This document shows positions 29,179 through 40,374 of a DNA stretch of 44,648 nucleotides, in pieces. Source of the DNA: Monosiga brevicollis MX1 (Eukaryota > Opisthokonta > Choanoflagellata > Craspedida > Salpingoecidae); NCBI RefSeq assembly GCF_000002865.3, contig NW_001865047.1:773988-818635 (forward strand). The letters run 5' to 3'. Numbering within the stretch: the first letter of the stretch is position 1; the number at the start of each line of letters is the position of its first letter. Made by a program: the position numbers and the translations under genes. The notes below the pieces were generated by a model. The model was given only the letters and a program-made list of their open reading frames with translations, was not told the DNA's origin and did no database searches.

Positions 29179-30852
29179 CTATCGCAAATTGATAGAAATG
29201 TGAGGTGGTGGCGGTGTGGGTGGCACAGCCATACTGAAGAGCAGAGGCTTGTGTATAGATGTGCGTCTGACCTGGTCTGGGAGCTCATTAACAAGCGCGT
29301 AACCGAATTCGCGTTGTTTTTTCAAGCGGCGGCGCATCACAAAGGCCAGGCCACCACCCAGTACAAGCAAGGCGCCTAATAATGTGCAGCAAAAATTGAG
29401 GTGAGATAAACAGATGATGGACCAAGAGGCATCGGGCATGTTGAGCACAGAATCGGTTGCAAACAAGGTATGGACCGACAACGCACCAATTGAGATGGCT
29501 GCGAGAACACCGGTAGTGAGACCGTGCTTTCCGTCCCGCGCAGGCGCAGACGTGGTGGACGGGTTTGCTGTTGTTGCTGTGGTGGTGGTGGTGGTGGTGG
29601 TGGGGTGACATGACTTTTTGTTGTCTGAAAAGCGGATGTCAGACGCATCGCCTTGCGCCTGGAGGTGGGAGATAACAAAGGTGGCAAGGGTGGAGTTGGT
29701 CGTGCCATTGTTGGATGTCGTTGAAGCATTGAGCGTTGCCATATCACAGGCCAGCGCTTGGTGGGGATGAATGCCCTGAGTGGCGCGCTCCACTGAGGCG
29801 TTGGCAAAGAGGGACACCTTGAGGCCGGTCGCCAATTTTTCGGTGTAGCGAATTTCAACCAAGCGCAATGGATCCGTGCCGCCAAATTCAAAGCTGAGGG
29901 TTTCCGGGACCGGCAGGGTGGTGCGGTTTTGCTCTTGGGTCGGCGAACCAGCCAGCTCATCAACCCAAGTCAAGGTGATAACAAAGGATGAATTGCTATT
30001 GTTCACGCTTGAGGTCAAGCCGTTGACCCAGAGGCCATGGTAGGTACAGACCAGCTGTTGCACGGAGGTTGCGGCACCGTTGCAAAACACTCGAGGAGGG
30101 GCATTCTCCGAGGTGGGTTCATACACGATGAGGTCCTGAAAGCCAATACCAACACCTTGATCGAAAACAATTGTGGGCTCGTTGGGAGGCGATGGTGGTA
30201 GCGTGGTCGTGCTGACATTGGCAGGAAACGTGGTGGTGGCGGGATTTGTAGTCGTCGTGACGTTTGGCACTGTTGCAGTTGTGGTGCCGTTGGGCGTGGG
30301 TGTGATCGCTCCTGTGGTTGTTGTGACATTGGCAGGAAGAGCGGTCGTGGTGCTGTTGGGCATGGGCGTGGTCGCTCCTGTGGTTGTTGTGACATTGGCA
30401 GGAAGAGCGGTCGTGGTGCCGTCGGGCATGGTCGTGGTCGCTCCTGTGGTTGTTGTGACATTGGCAGGAAGAGCGGTCGTGGTGCTGTTGGGCATGGTCG
30501 TGGTCGCTCCTGTGGTTGTTGTGACATTGGCAGGAAGAGCGGTCGTGGTGCTGTTGGGCATGGGCGTGGTCGCTCCTGTGGTTGTTGTGACATTGGCAGG
30601 AAGAGTGGTCGTGGTGCTGTTGGGCATGGGCGTGGTCGCTCCTGTGGTTGTTGTGACATTGGCAGGAAGAGCGGTCGTGGTGCCGTTGGACATGGGCGCA
30701 GTGGCAGTCACCTGCACCACCACTATGAAGGGAGACGAAGCCAAGTGAGCATCGAGACGACCAGTGTTTGGCCGCATGGCCAAGCCACCACCACACCCAG
30801 TCAGCAAAGACGTACCAACAGCAAGCGCCAGTCTCATAGCCAACGTCGCCAT
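29179..30852 (-). CDS. Mucin-like Thr-rich type I membrane protein
   Basis: Three exons: 30816-30852, 29487-30722 and 29179-29375 (1470 nt, 489 residues), GT-AG with matching phases. The first splice creates a clean signal peptide (MRLALAVVVVQVTATA), which the unspliced frame lacks. Next come about six 22-residue Thr-rich repeats with N-glycosylation sequons (PANVTTTTGATTPMPNS), then a roughly 190-residue region with further NxT/S sites and no family recognised, then a poly-Thr stretch. One membrane helix (VLAAISIGALLVLGGGLAFV), intact only after removing the 111-bp intron, is followed by RRRLKK and a short tail with a PPTPPPP motif. It is probably a heavily O-glycosylated surface protein. 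It lies tail to tail with the receptor-like gene at 23986. Confidence 0.85.
   Translation of the reverse strand: MATLAMRLALAVGTSLLTGCGGGLAMRPNTGRLDAHLASSPFIVVVQVTATAPMSNGTTTALPANVTTTTGATTPMPNSTTTTLPANVTTTTGATTPMPNSTTTALPANVTTTTGATTTMPNSTTTALPANVTTTTGATTTMPDGTTTALPANVTTTTGATTPMPNSTTTALPANVTTTTGAITPTPNGTTTATVPNVTTTTNPATTTFPANVSTTTLPPSPPNEPTIVFDQGVGIGFQDLIVYEPTSENAPPRVFCNGAATSVQQLVCTYHGLWVNGLTSSVNNSNSSFVITLTWVDELAGSPTQEQNRTTLPVPETLSFEFGGTDPLRLVEIRYTEKLATGLKVSLFANASVERATQGIHPHQALACDMATLNASTTSNNGTTNSTLATFVISHLQAQGDASDIRFSDNKKSCHPTTTTTTTTATTANPSTTSAPARDGKHGLTTGVLAAISIGALSVHTLFATDSVLNMPDASWSIICLSHLNFCCTLLGALLVLGGGLAFVMRRRLKKQREFGYALVNELPDQVRRTSIHKPLLFSMAVPPTPPPPHISINLR
30285..30700 (-). repeat. 66-bp coding minisatellite (mucin repeats)
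   Basis: About six near-identical 66-bp units (22 codons) encode the Thr-rich repeats. Because 66 is a multiple of three and stop-poor, other frames on both strands also stay open here; these are shadows. Confidence 0.9.
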
Positions 30853-31066
30853 TGCCCCAATCGTCGTCTGCCAAAGACGAGCTCACATCCACCTCTCCCC
30901 AAAAGGCCCACAGCTCAGCTTCAAGGTAGCTTCAAGCCAGCTTCAAGCCCCTACCCGGCGACCTTGTCCACCCGAGCCACCTCCTGCCAAGATCAAGATC
31001 AACCTCAACCCCCTCGCGCGTATAAGCAGAGAGACAGAGAGAGAGAGACAAGAAGAGACTTCAAAA

Positions 31067-31200
<134 letters not shown>

Positions 31201-31339
31201 TGATAGGGGGCTTTTTGGCCCCCTCTCTCTTGTACTGTTGTCAACTCATGTTCAGATCAGATCGTCCTCCTCCTATTTCATCATCATCAGCATCAGCATC
31301 ATCTGCTTGCACTCGAGTCGCGGGAATCAGCATCGACGG

Positions 31340-31710
31340 CCGGTGACTTGAGGCGTTGAGCTGGTGCGTGTGGGGGGTTGGGGGGTCTTAATTCTGCTGG
31401 CTCGTTGGGGAGACGGCGGTTACCTGGTCGCTCAGAGTACTGCTGCCACTTTGTTTGAATGCCGCTGATCTCACGTCACAGTCGACAACGTGCACTAAAC
31501 AGCTGTTGCTCAGAACTGTGAGCTAGAGGTGAGTCGGCTGGCACATCAGGAGAAAGGGCGAGGCCCGTCAAGCGGCTGCGGACTTGAAAGTGGATCAAAC
31601 CGCGCACCGACATTGGACAATCTACACTTGAAGGGGACTCATGTGATGGGAGTGACTGTAGAAGCAGAAAGCGAGACGGATGGTGATAGAGAGACTGTCT
31701 ACCCATTGCA
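31340..31710 (+). promoter_or_regulatory. Leader shared by ankyrin genes (copy 2), with probable 5' UTR intron
   Basis: This stretch is homologous to 37420-37875, upstream of the third ankyrin gene. Shared blocks include 'acctggtcg', 'gctgcc.ctttgttt', 'gcc.ctgatct.acgtcac', 'gctagaggtgagt' (31528-31540) and 'gatggtgata.agagac' just before the ATG. The conserved 'ag|gtgagt' looks like the donor of a 5' UTR intron. It is probably duplicated promoter plus 5' UTR. Confidence 0.6.
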
Positions 31711-34700
31711 ATGAGTGATGATGGCAGGCAGCTGTTTGCTGCATGCTGTGCATCAGATCCACAAGAGGCACTGCAGCTGTTGAACGCTTGGGACCCGCAA
31801 CGTATTCAAGATGCTGCCGCTCACAGAGATGGTGTGGTACGTATGCTGTTTGGTCGATTTTGCCGTTGTTGTCTCATCTTCAAGTTGAATCCGTCCTTGG
31901 TTTGGGTTGACCCTATCCCACAGCAAGGCTACAGACCACTGCACGCAACCTGCAGTATGGGTCACGTTGAGGTGGTGAAGATGTTGTTGAAGCACGGCGC
32001 TGATACTAATGCCAAGGATTACGTCAGTACCTTCATCTTCCTTCCTCAGCGCCCCTCTGCTGGCCTCAAAACGCAATGTGATGATAATGATGCTGTACTT
32101 GTGCGCCATACTGATGCATCACACGATCTAATAGTATGGCAATGTGCCACTACATCATGCCTGCCAATACGGTCGTGTGGAGGTGGTGGAGATGCTGTTG
32201 AAGGATGGTGTTGATGCCAAAGCCAAAGCCACCGTCAGTCCAGACCTGCAACGTATCATGCTGCTGCTGTACCTGTAAACGCGATGCCTGATGCATGTTC
32301 TGACAGGATGGCAGTACGCCACTGCACTTTGCCTGCGCCCTCAATCATGTGGAGGTGGTGAGGATGCTGTTGCGGCACGGTGTGGATGCTGAAGCCAAGA
32401 CCAACGTCAGTTCTCCCTTCAAGCCCCATAATGACTGGCATAGCCACATGATAATGCTGATGTTGCCCTTGTATTCATCATATCACAGATTGGCAACGCA
32501 CCACTTCATCATGCTTGCCAATTCGGTCGTGGGGAGGTGGTGGAGGTGCTGTTGAAGCACGGCGTAGATGCTAAAGCCAAGAACGACGTCAGTACAGTAC
32601 CCCTCTCTCCTCTCCTCCTTTGGCGGCTAGTGCTCCTGTTTGCCCCCTGTGTCTGTCTCCCCTCTACATCCCTCCTCGCTTTGCGCGCGTGCTCCCGTGA
32701 TCCACTCTTCTGGCACATTGCTTCTCTTTCGTCTGAACGTCTCCCTGCCATCGTCGCTTTCTTTTGACTTGAACGCGACTTGTCTTCCCCTGATTTCCCA
32801 GCCCGCTTTGCAGCACTGCTGTATGGTCGCCCACCTCACATGTTCCGATCGTTTTGACTGTGGCCGTATTCTCAGCATGGAATGACACCTCTGATGTTGG
32901 GATGTTATTTTCAACATCACGACAAGCTGGAGCCCGTGTTTGCTGCCCACGAAGCTCGCCTCGCACAACCATCCAAGCCCCTCACACCACCACCACCACC
33001 ACCATCCGAGCGCCTCACTCCGCCTGCATCTGAACTGCCGACTGCCTGGCTGCCGCCTCTACCCGACTCGGCGCCCACCCTTGAGGTGAGTCTGCTTCCC
33101 CATGCCAAGTCCAACAGCCTCATCCAACCTAAGTGACCAATGGGTACCACACACTTTAGACCACGGCCTCTGTTGTGGTGGCCGTGGACACTTGGCTCAG
33201 GCCGCTCTTGCCCAAGCGCACCAGCACCCATCCCTTCCCACACCTCGATGCCTTTTTCAGTGGTGTTGCCAAACAAAACTCTGATCTTGCAACGAAGGTT
33301 GCTGGCGTTCAGAGGACCATCGACGAAGCCCCACCAGAGTTTCCTTCCATAAACTGGGCTCCCTTCCAGGCGACCACCACACAGGCTCTCAGCGCGCTTG
33401 GTCAGGCATTGGCAGCGCCCGAAGCGTTGAAAAGTCGCTTGAGGCAATTGAACACAAGCACCGACACACTGGAATCAATGCTGCAAGAGCTGCATGATGT
33501 CACTGCTCGGTTTGAACTGCAACCGGCGCTTCTTAAGCTTCAGACCGTGCTGGCAGCATGCCCCGCTTCACCCACCGCGCTGACAATCGCGCCCGAGACG
33601 CCGCCCGCCAACCTTGGTGCAGCCCTGGACAAAGTCGCCATACTACGCGACGTGGGACCTGAGCGCCAAGAATTGCTCGCCAGCGCAAACAGCAACCTCC
33701 AGCAGCTGGTGCTGGCGCTGATCGACGCTTTGGACGCCGTGGCAAAAGCGGGAACCTCCGACACCATCCATCGCGTGGAAACACTGCGACAATGCGCACA
33801 ATGCTTGGATGTGGATGCATCGCCTGCACCTGAGGCCTTGCCCGAGGCTTGGGAACAGCTGCGCCAAGCCCACGAAAAGCTGAGCCGGCCTGAACAGAAT
33901 GGCCTGGAGGAGCTCATGACCTGGAGTGTGGAGCATGACTATAAGCATCATGATTATTACCTAGCGTTTGCTCTTCACGAGGCGCAAGCTTTGACGCAGC
34001 AGTTGCAAGACATGATTGACTGGCAGGCCACGACGCGGTCTGTACTGACGACGTGCATGAGGCATGTGGAGAGTTTAGCGCAAGGGGTTGATGATGAATC
34101 GGTTTCTGTCCATGAGCAACTGACAAAACTGGAGACTGAGATTCAAGGTATCAACGCAGCAATGCAGCTCGTGCCCGAAGCTGTTCGCGCTACACTCCAG
34201 CAAGAACTTGTCAACCTGAAAGAGCGACACGTCACCTTGCAACAGCAATCATCAGATCAAACGCAGGTAGACCATACTGCAGAGCTCGCACAGCTGCTGC
34301 ACCAGCATTTCCCGGCCCTACTAGTCTTTTTGCACCCTGAGCAGAGTGCGCTTGGAGCGCGCCTGCGCACCGTGCTCGGCCCCGACGTTCCGACCAGCCT
34401 CATCTTGGAAGCCATGACCGAGGTAGACCGCACATTGTCGCTCTCCAGTCTGGGTCAGCTTGATCTTCATTACAATCAAAACCACAAGGTGTACAAGGCC
34501 CATGCCGCGCTACCAGATTGCCCTGAGCAAGATTTGGCCGTCAAGGAGTACGCTTTTGCTCGGCAACACAAACAAGATCAGTGTCGGACATTCCTGCGCG
34601 AGCTTCGCGCCATGCGCCAGCTTGAGCATCCACACATCATTCCTGTCCTTGGCGCGCTTGTGGATGTGCACAGTGGCCACCCCAGTGGATATTTGGTGCA

Positions 34701-36342
34701 GCCGTGGTGTGCGCAAGGGGATCTACAGCAGTGGCTGAGCAAGGCACGGCAGCTGGCCACCTCGACCGTGATTGCGGGACTCATGACTCAGCTGCGTACG
34801 GCCCTGGCGTTTATGCATAGCAAGGGCCTGGTGCACCGAGATGTCAAGCTGAGCAACGTGATGCTGGACGGCGAGGAGGACCAGCCTGTTGTGCGGCTGG
34901 GCGATTTTGACATTGTCAAGGCCGCCGCTGAAGCTACAATGTTGCCTTGCACGGCCACCGCGTCGTCAGGCACGACTGGCTACATTGCACCGGAGGTGCT
35001 TTTTGGCCAGGGTCGTGTGGGGGCGCGTCCAGCACAGGATGCCTTTTCCTTTGGCTGTGTTGTCTACAACACCTACATGTACCCAAAAACGGTGCCGGTC
35101 GCTCAGTCGCGAACCGATGAGGTCGTGGCTCATTGCAGATGGAATTTCCAAGCGGGAGATGATGCCTTCAGCTTTCCTCATCTGGCGGCCGAGGTCAGTC
35201 AAGTATTCTTTTTCTTCTCTTTGATTCCAAGACCCTCTGGTTGTCGTTCTCGTCGTCGTCGTTGTCGTAGCCGTCGTTGTTGTTGTTCACAGCTGTGTTT
35301 CTGTGCAGATGTGTGACGCGGCAAGCGATCTGTACAAGGAAACGCGAGCCTTGCTTGCAACAGATCCGAAGCAACGGCCAAGCCTATTGAGTGCTGGGCA
35401 AATTGCGCAGCCACCTGTCGCTGGTCATGTCGGGCCAGCCATTGACGTTTTGCGCGACGCACCCGAGCTTATCCCGGAGGTGCGTTGCTTGCTGGCACTG
35501 TAATGTTATATTTTTGACAAGCAGACTGATTTAAATCTACCGTGAAATTAGGTTGCCGAGCTGTTGGAACAGCTGAGCATTGATGGGCAAGGGCCAGCTA
35601 ACATCCAGGTGCAGCGGGTGGAGCGGGTACAGAACTTCGTGCTGTGGGAACGCTACAGCGCCAAGCGTCGGGAGATGTTGCACCGCATCACAAACCAGGA
35701 GCACTACACTCGGCTTCAAACGGCCACAGGAGATGCGCCCTCGGGCTCTCCAGCTCTTCTTCGCGATACATCCTGTCAAGAGCGCCTGCTACTCCATGGC
35801 ATCGCCCCGGACAGATCTCTGCGTGACAAGATTGCGCGCCTGGGCCTCGACCTGCGCTTTGCCGGCAGCAACGCCGGCCACCGATTTGGTCTTGGTGTTT
35901 ACCTGGCGGACCATCCCGGCAAGGTGTGGCTGCGATGGCTTTCAATTTGCGCTTCGTCCTTATGAGTGATGGTGTTCTAACGCGGCGGGTGGGCGCTTGT
36001 ATGATATTAGAGTCATCAATACACCGATGCTGGACCCGACGGCGAACGGATGCTCGTCATCACGCGGGCACTGCTGGGTCGTGCCTTTGTTCATCACTCA
36101 CCCTCTTGCGCAGCGCTGGCCCCTCCGCTCCTGCCCGATGCACCCAACAACGAGCGGTGTGTTGGACGGTATCTGCTGGTTTTTCTCACAGTGAAATCTC
36201 TGGCTCTGATGACCTGATTGTTGCCTCTTTTTTTAGATATGACTCTGTCATTGCGACGCCTTTTGGGGAATTTCACGAGGTCCTGATCTTTGACAATACG
36301 CAAATTTATCCCGAACTAGTGGTATACTACACGGCTGATTAG
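31711..36342 (+). CDS. Ankyrin repeat - protein kinase-like - PARP catalytic domain fusion
   Basis: Eleven exons with agreeing phases: 31711-31836, 31924-32022, 32135-32233, 32307-32405, 32489-32587, 32876-33085, 33160-35193, 35309-35479, 35552-35923, 36011-36168 and 36237-36342 (3573 nt, 1190 residues). Residues 1-42 are the family cap. Four 33-residue ankyrin repeats follow (43-174), one per 99-nt exon, then a degenerate repeat and a Pro-rich linker. Residues 245-665 are helical with no family recognised. Kinase-like domain, about 670-950: AVKEY (Lys706), HRDVKLSN (Asp805), APEVLF and DPKQRPS. The glycine loop is not recognisable and DFG reads DFD (826-828). ADP-ribosyltransferase domain, about 995-1190: RVQNFVLW, LLLHG (His1061), GVYLAD (Tyr1096), SHQYT, MLVITRALLG, RYDSV, and IYPELVVYY (Glu1182). 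This gives an H-Y-E triad as in tankyrase and PARP1, so auto- or partner ADP-ribosylation is plausible. Kinase activity is uncertain. Confidence 0.9.
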
Positions 36343-37419
36343 GTACAAACGAGTGATGTACACTTGGTGTCTATTGCATGTTGCTTGTTGCCTGTTGTTG
36401 AATTGAACAAGTCATGTGAACGCTTTCGGCATCAAGGATGATACGGCCAAGGAGTGGGTTGCTTGATGTCGTTTAGCGCTGTGCGAGAGCGTCAACCAGT
36501 AGCGCTTATCTCATTAAGCCAAGCATGGTCGGCCCTATTTTTGGCAAAATATCAAGCTTGCTGACCGTGAACACTGAATCCAAGGCTATGAGACTCGTGG
36601 CTCTATTCCACATACTTCTATCCATTGACCATAAATCCGTCCAGCGAGCATGATTCTCAGATTCGTGTGGTGCAGCCATGCATCTGTTCTGAATGATCCA
36701 ATCGGTGCCATGACTTTTAACTTTGCTGCTCTGGGCTGGTCTTAGTGGCGGTGACACTTGATTGTCAAGGCTGCCCAAGTAATATGCCCTCTGGCGCTAC
36801 ACTCTCACCCCCTCAATTACCGACCAAACGTCATCAAGCAAAGAAATTAAACCTCAGGTCACCGCGCTCGCAATGATGTGGCTGGCCACGACACGAGAGC
36901 CAGCCCCACCACGCCGGCACGGCTCGCATGCATGAGCTATCCATCTTGGACAAGCCCGAGTCCATTAACACCTGATCGAAGTCTTGCGACCGTATTCCCC
37001 CTTGGTAGCTTCACCTTTGCTTGGAAAAAAAAAAACTGAAACAGCCCCGACATGCGCGGTAGGCGGGGATCTATTCGTATTCATTCGTATCACCCTCTCT
37101 CCAAGAGCCATGTGCCTTGAATGTGAGGAGGCGCTTCTTATGTTTTTTTTTTTTTGGCCCTTTTCCCACATTGGGATTTAGCAGCGAGTGTGTATGCGCC
37201 AAGGTACACCCACATGCACGAGGACCACGCACACACATGCACGCACGCACAGGAGCCCACAACAAGAAGCACACAAGCAGCAGGGGATCTGCTCGCATGC
37301 GTTCACGGCCTTTTCTATCATCTTGCTTGCGGAGTTACTTCTTGTCATCATCATTCACATGAGTGTTGGTGTTGCATTTTCTTCTGCTTCTGCTTGCATC
37401 TCATGTGAGTTGGCATAGG
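36343..37419. other. Intergenic, nothing recognised
   Basis: 3' flank of the fusion gene and upstream sequence of the third ankyrin gene. It holds short poly(A) (about 37025) and poly(T) (about 37142) runs and a CA-rich patch near 37225-37250. No frame shows family resemblance. Confidence 0.55.
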
Positions 37420-37875
37420 GTCGTGATATCGGCATCAGCGACTGGCTGGTGGAGGCGTTGGGCTATTGCACGCGGGGTATTGATCCTGCTTGATCGTTGC
37501 TGATACAGCAACCACCTGGTCGGGTGCAATCTTGGCGTTTTGGTTGAGAGAGCACCGCTGCCGTTTTGTTTCTGTTTTTCGGTGGGTGTGAAGGCCACTG
37601 ATCTTACTTCACGGTTGACGACACGCTGATCAACCAACTACACCTCACTTTGCAACTTATCAACAGCGCTGCTTGCTAGAGGTGAGTTCTTTGGCATATC
37701 AGAGGGGAAAGGCGCAGGACCCGCTGACCGACTGCCGTTTTGGATACTGCGCGCGCACGAGTCCGAAATTTGGGCTGCCGTAGGAGTTGTATTCGGAGGG
37801 GGCTCATGAGATTGATGGTGACTAGAGATGCAAGAAATTGGTAAGAGCGGATGGTGATAAAGAGACACCGTAACC
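37420..37875 (+). promoter_or_regulatory. Leader shared by ankyrin genes (copy 3)
   Basis: Homologous to 31340-31710, with the same 'gctagaggtgagt' donor-like block at about 37674-37686 and 'gatggtgata.agagac' close to the ATG. A weaker match precedes the first ankyrin gene at about 18065-18281. Confidence 0.6.
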
Positions 37876-39475
37876 ATGGATGCTGATGGAGAGCAGCTGT
37901 TTGATGCGTGTGATTCAATAATGGGTCCAGAAGAGGCGCTGCAGCTGTTGACCAGTTGGGACCCACAACGTATTCGAGCTGCTGCCAAATACGAAGATTG
38001 GGTACGTATTCTGTTTGGCATGATATTACTATGAGTTCGGATATGTCGACGCTTGGTCTAACATGGGACACATACTGCATAATATTCGCGTCATCTCACA
38101 GGTTGCCCAAACACCACTGCACATGGCCAGTTATTTCGGTATAAAGAAGTGATTGAGATGCTGTTGGGGCACGGGGCTGATGTTAATGCCAAGGACGAAG
38201 TCAGTACAGTACCTCCCTCTTCCCCCTTACCCCGATGATGGTACACACCTGTGCCGCACGATGATGGTGATGGTGATGATGATGATGATCCTGTGCCTGT
38301 ACGTCATGTCGATGCACCATCCCACAGTGGTTGAATACACCACTGCACTTTGCCTGCCAATTTGGTCATGACGAGGAGGTGGAGATGCTGTTAGGGCACG
38401 GTGCTGATGTTAAAGCCAAGGCCATCGTCAGTACAGTACCTCCCTCTGCACCCTTTACTCCTATGATGGTGTACCTGTAACATATGATGATGATGATGAT
38501 GATGATGATGATGCTGTTGTACCTGTACGTCATGTCGATGCCTCATCGCATAGGATGGCGAAACACCACTGCACAAGGCCTGCGGTTGCGAAAACGGTGC
38601 TGCCGAGGTAGTGGAGAAGATGTTGGAGCACGGTGTTGATGCCAACGCCAAGAAGCAAGTCCGTACAGTACCTTTTTCCCCTCTGGCTGTAGCTCCTGCT
38701 GCTCTGCTTGTTTTCTTTGCGCCTTCTCTCTATCCTCTACACCCTGCCTCCCGTGCGCGCCCGTGCTGCCTCTTGCTCCTTTTTCTTTCCCGCTATCCCT
38801 CTCCCTCCCCCGTTTTGCATCCGCACAATGTCGGTTCTCCCTGTATCCTGTCCTGTTTCCCGCTGGTCTTTTCCGACTACCGTCCTTGCTCTCCCCTTTC
38901 TGGTGTTGTAACTTCAATCCGAACACCACGCAACCCCTTGTCATCGCGCCTCTGCCTCCCTCGCGCTCGAAAATAATATTAAAATGAAAACGTGCCTCAT
39001 GCTTTCGTACATTGATCAAATCATACAGGACGGCCAAACGCCGCTTCATGCAGCCTGCGCTGCCTACACTGCCAGCCGAAAAAGTATCCACCAACTCTTG
39101 CGACACGGTGCCGACCCGGATACGAGTGATCTTGTAAGCCTTTTACCACGATGCCGTACCTTTTGCGCTGTTCTGCTGCACCTGCGATTGAAACCTGATG
39201 ATTTGCTGTGGCAGACGGGTACACGACCCGTGGATCTGCTCCTTCACAGGGATTCCATCGAGCTGGAGGTGGGCTTTTTCTTTATTTGTGGTACTGATTG
39301 CAGAGGCACGCTTGCTTACCGATGAATCTGCTTCACTTTATAGCTGATTGAAGAACTACTGGGCGCAATCCGTACCCCTTGCTCCTACCACACTTCGAAT
39401 TCCCATGGTGCGAACCTGATTCACATGTCACTGTCCGCATTGTCTTGTTCTCATCGGATCTCAACGTGGCGTTAG
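37876..39475 (+). pseudogene. Ankyrin-repeat gene with a one-base frameshift (ankyrin paralogue 3)
   Basis: Exons by homology: 37876-38001 (42-residue cap, DADGEQLFDACD), 38102-38199, 38328-38426, 38554-38658, 39029-39133, 39215-39268 and 39344-39475. Exons 3-5 encode ankyrin repeats (NTPLHFAC..., ETPLHKAC..., QTPLHAAC...) of 33, 35 and 35 residues. Exon 2 is 98 nt where its paralogues have 99, shifting the frame at about 38141-38150 and giving a stop inside the repeat. All junctions are phase 0, so skipping exon 2 would give an intact protein lacking one repeat. A sequencing error is also possible. The final exon is odd: a second frame, open to 39648, reads more like protein, so the C-terminus is uncertain. 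There are no kinase or PARP parts. Confidence 0.65.
38483..38512 (+). repeat. (ATG)n microsatellite in an intron
   Basis: About ten GAT/ATG units in the intron between exons 3 and 4 of the third ankyrin gene. A shorter run sits at the same relative place in the previous intron (about 38263-38288), showing that the introns are copies too. Confidence 0.85.
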
Positions 39476-40374
39476 TCCAATGCTTGATCAATGCGGAGCA
39501 GGTCAGACGCTGGCGGTGCGCTGCTGCTGTTCTTTGTAGCGTCGGCTGGCGCGTGGATCCTCGATTGTTCAATATCCAAGACCTACAAACGCTTTGTGAC
39601 TGCCTGGCCGCTCGAACGTTCGCCGCTCAAACTGCACCTACAAATTGAAATTTGTGACGTTTGTGGTTGGCTTGTCGACCGCTATACAACCAGAGAATAA
39701 AGTCAAACGGGCAGGGCGGGCTTTGTCCAACGTCTGAAGCAGAACCAGTCCAACAACCACCGAAAAAGAGCGGGAAGCCATCTCGTCTTTATTCGCCATG
39801 CGTTGGATGAATGCGGTTGACATGAGCGGCTCTCACATCGTGAACCACACGAATCATGACGAACTCGTCCCCAACATGGTGCTTCGAGCTCAAGCGGCCA
39901 AACGGTTCGCCGGAGCAGACAACGCCTCAAGCTTGACAACACTTGAGCCTTCAATAAGCTTCATATAACCGACACAAACGTATGCAAAAACCCAACTCTA
40001 ATCTACCTTTATGAACTATTTTATCTGCACAAACTTGCTCTTTAGATACATTAACTTTAGGGCGATTGCAACATCCATTCCGCTCGTGCGCCCTTTGGCC
40101 TTTCACACACTCTCTCTGTTTCTCTGGGATGACCTCAGTGACTGACTTCTGCTCTGGTCATGACTTTCATCTCTCTTTCTCTCTCTATGACCGTTCTATC
40201 GACTCATGCTCTCTCTGTTTTCGCTTTATTTTCTTGCGACGCTCATTCACTCGCCACAAGATCTCTCTCATTTGCTCAACTCACCCGCAACACTCTCTCA
40301 ACTATTCTCATTGAATACCCGTCTCTCTGATATCAGTTCTCTTTCGGTCTTCCTCTCTCAGCACATTCAAGACA
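39476..40374. other. Intergenic, one weak small frame
   Basis: Mostly no signal. A plus-strand frame at 39798-39968 (56 residues, starting MRWMNAVDMSGS) has protein-like composition but no family and no support. The stretch 40085-40330 is CTCT-rich 5' flank of the reductase gene. Confidence 0.4.

Noticed and set aside
30173-30748. Plus-strand frame of 191 Val/Gly-rich residues, and two alternative minus frames
   Set aside because: They are shadows of the 66-bp mucin repeat. Only one minus frame has a signal peptide, sequons and a membrane helix.
39344-39648. Longer alternative C-terminus for the third ankyrin gene
   Set aside because: The second frame looks more protein-like, but no acceptor in the correct phase joins it to exon 6, so it is only noted as an uncertainty.
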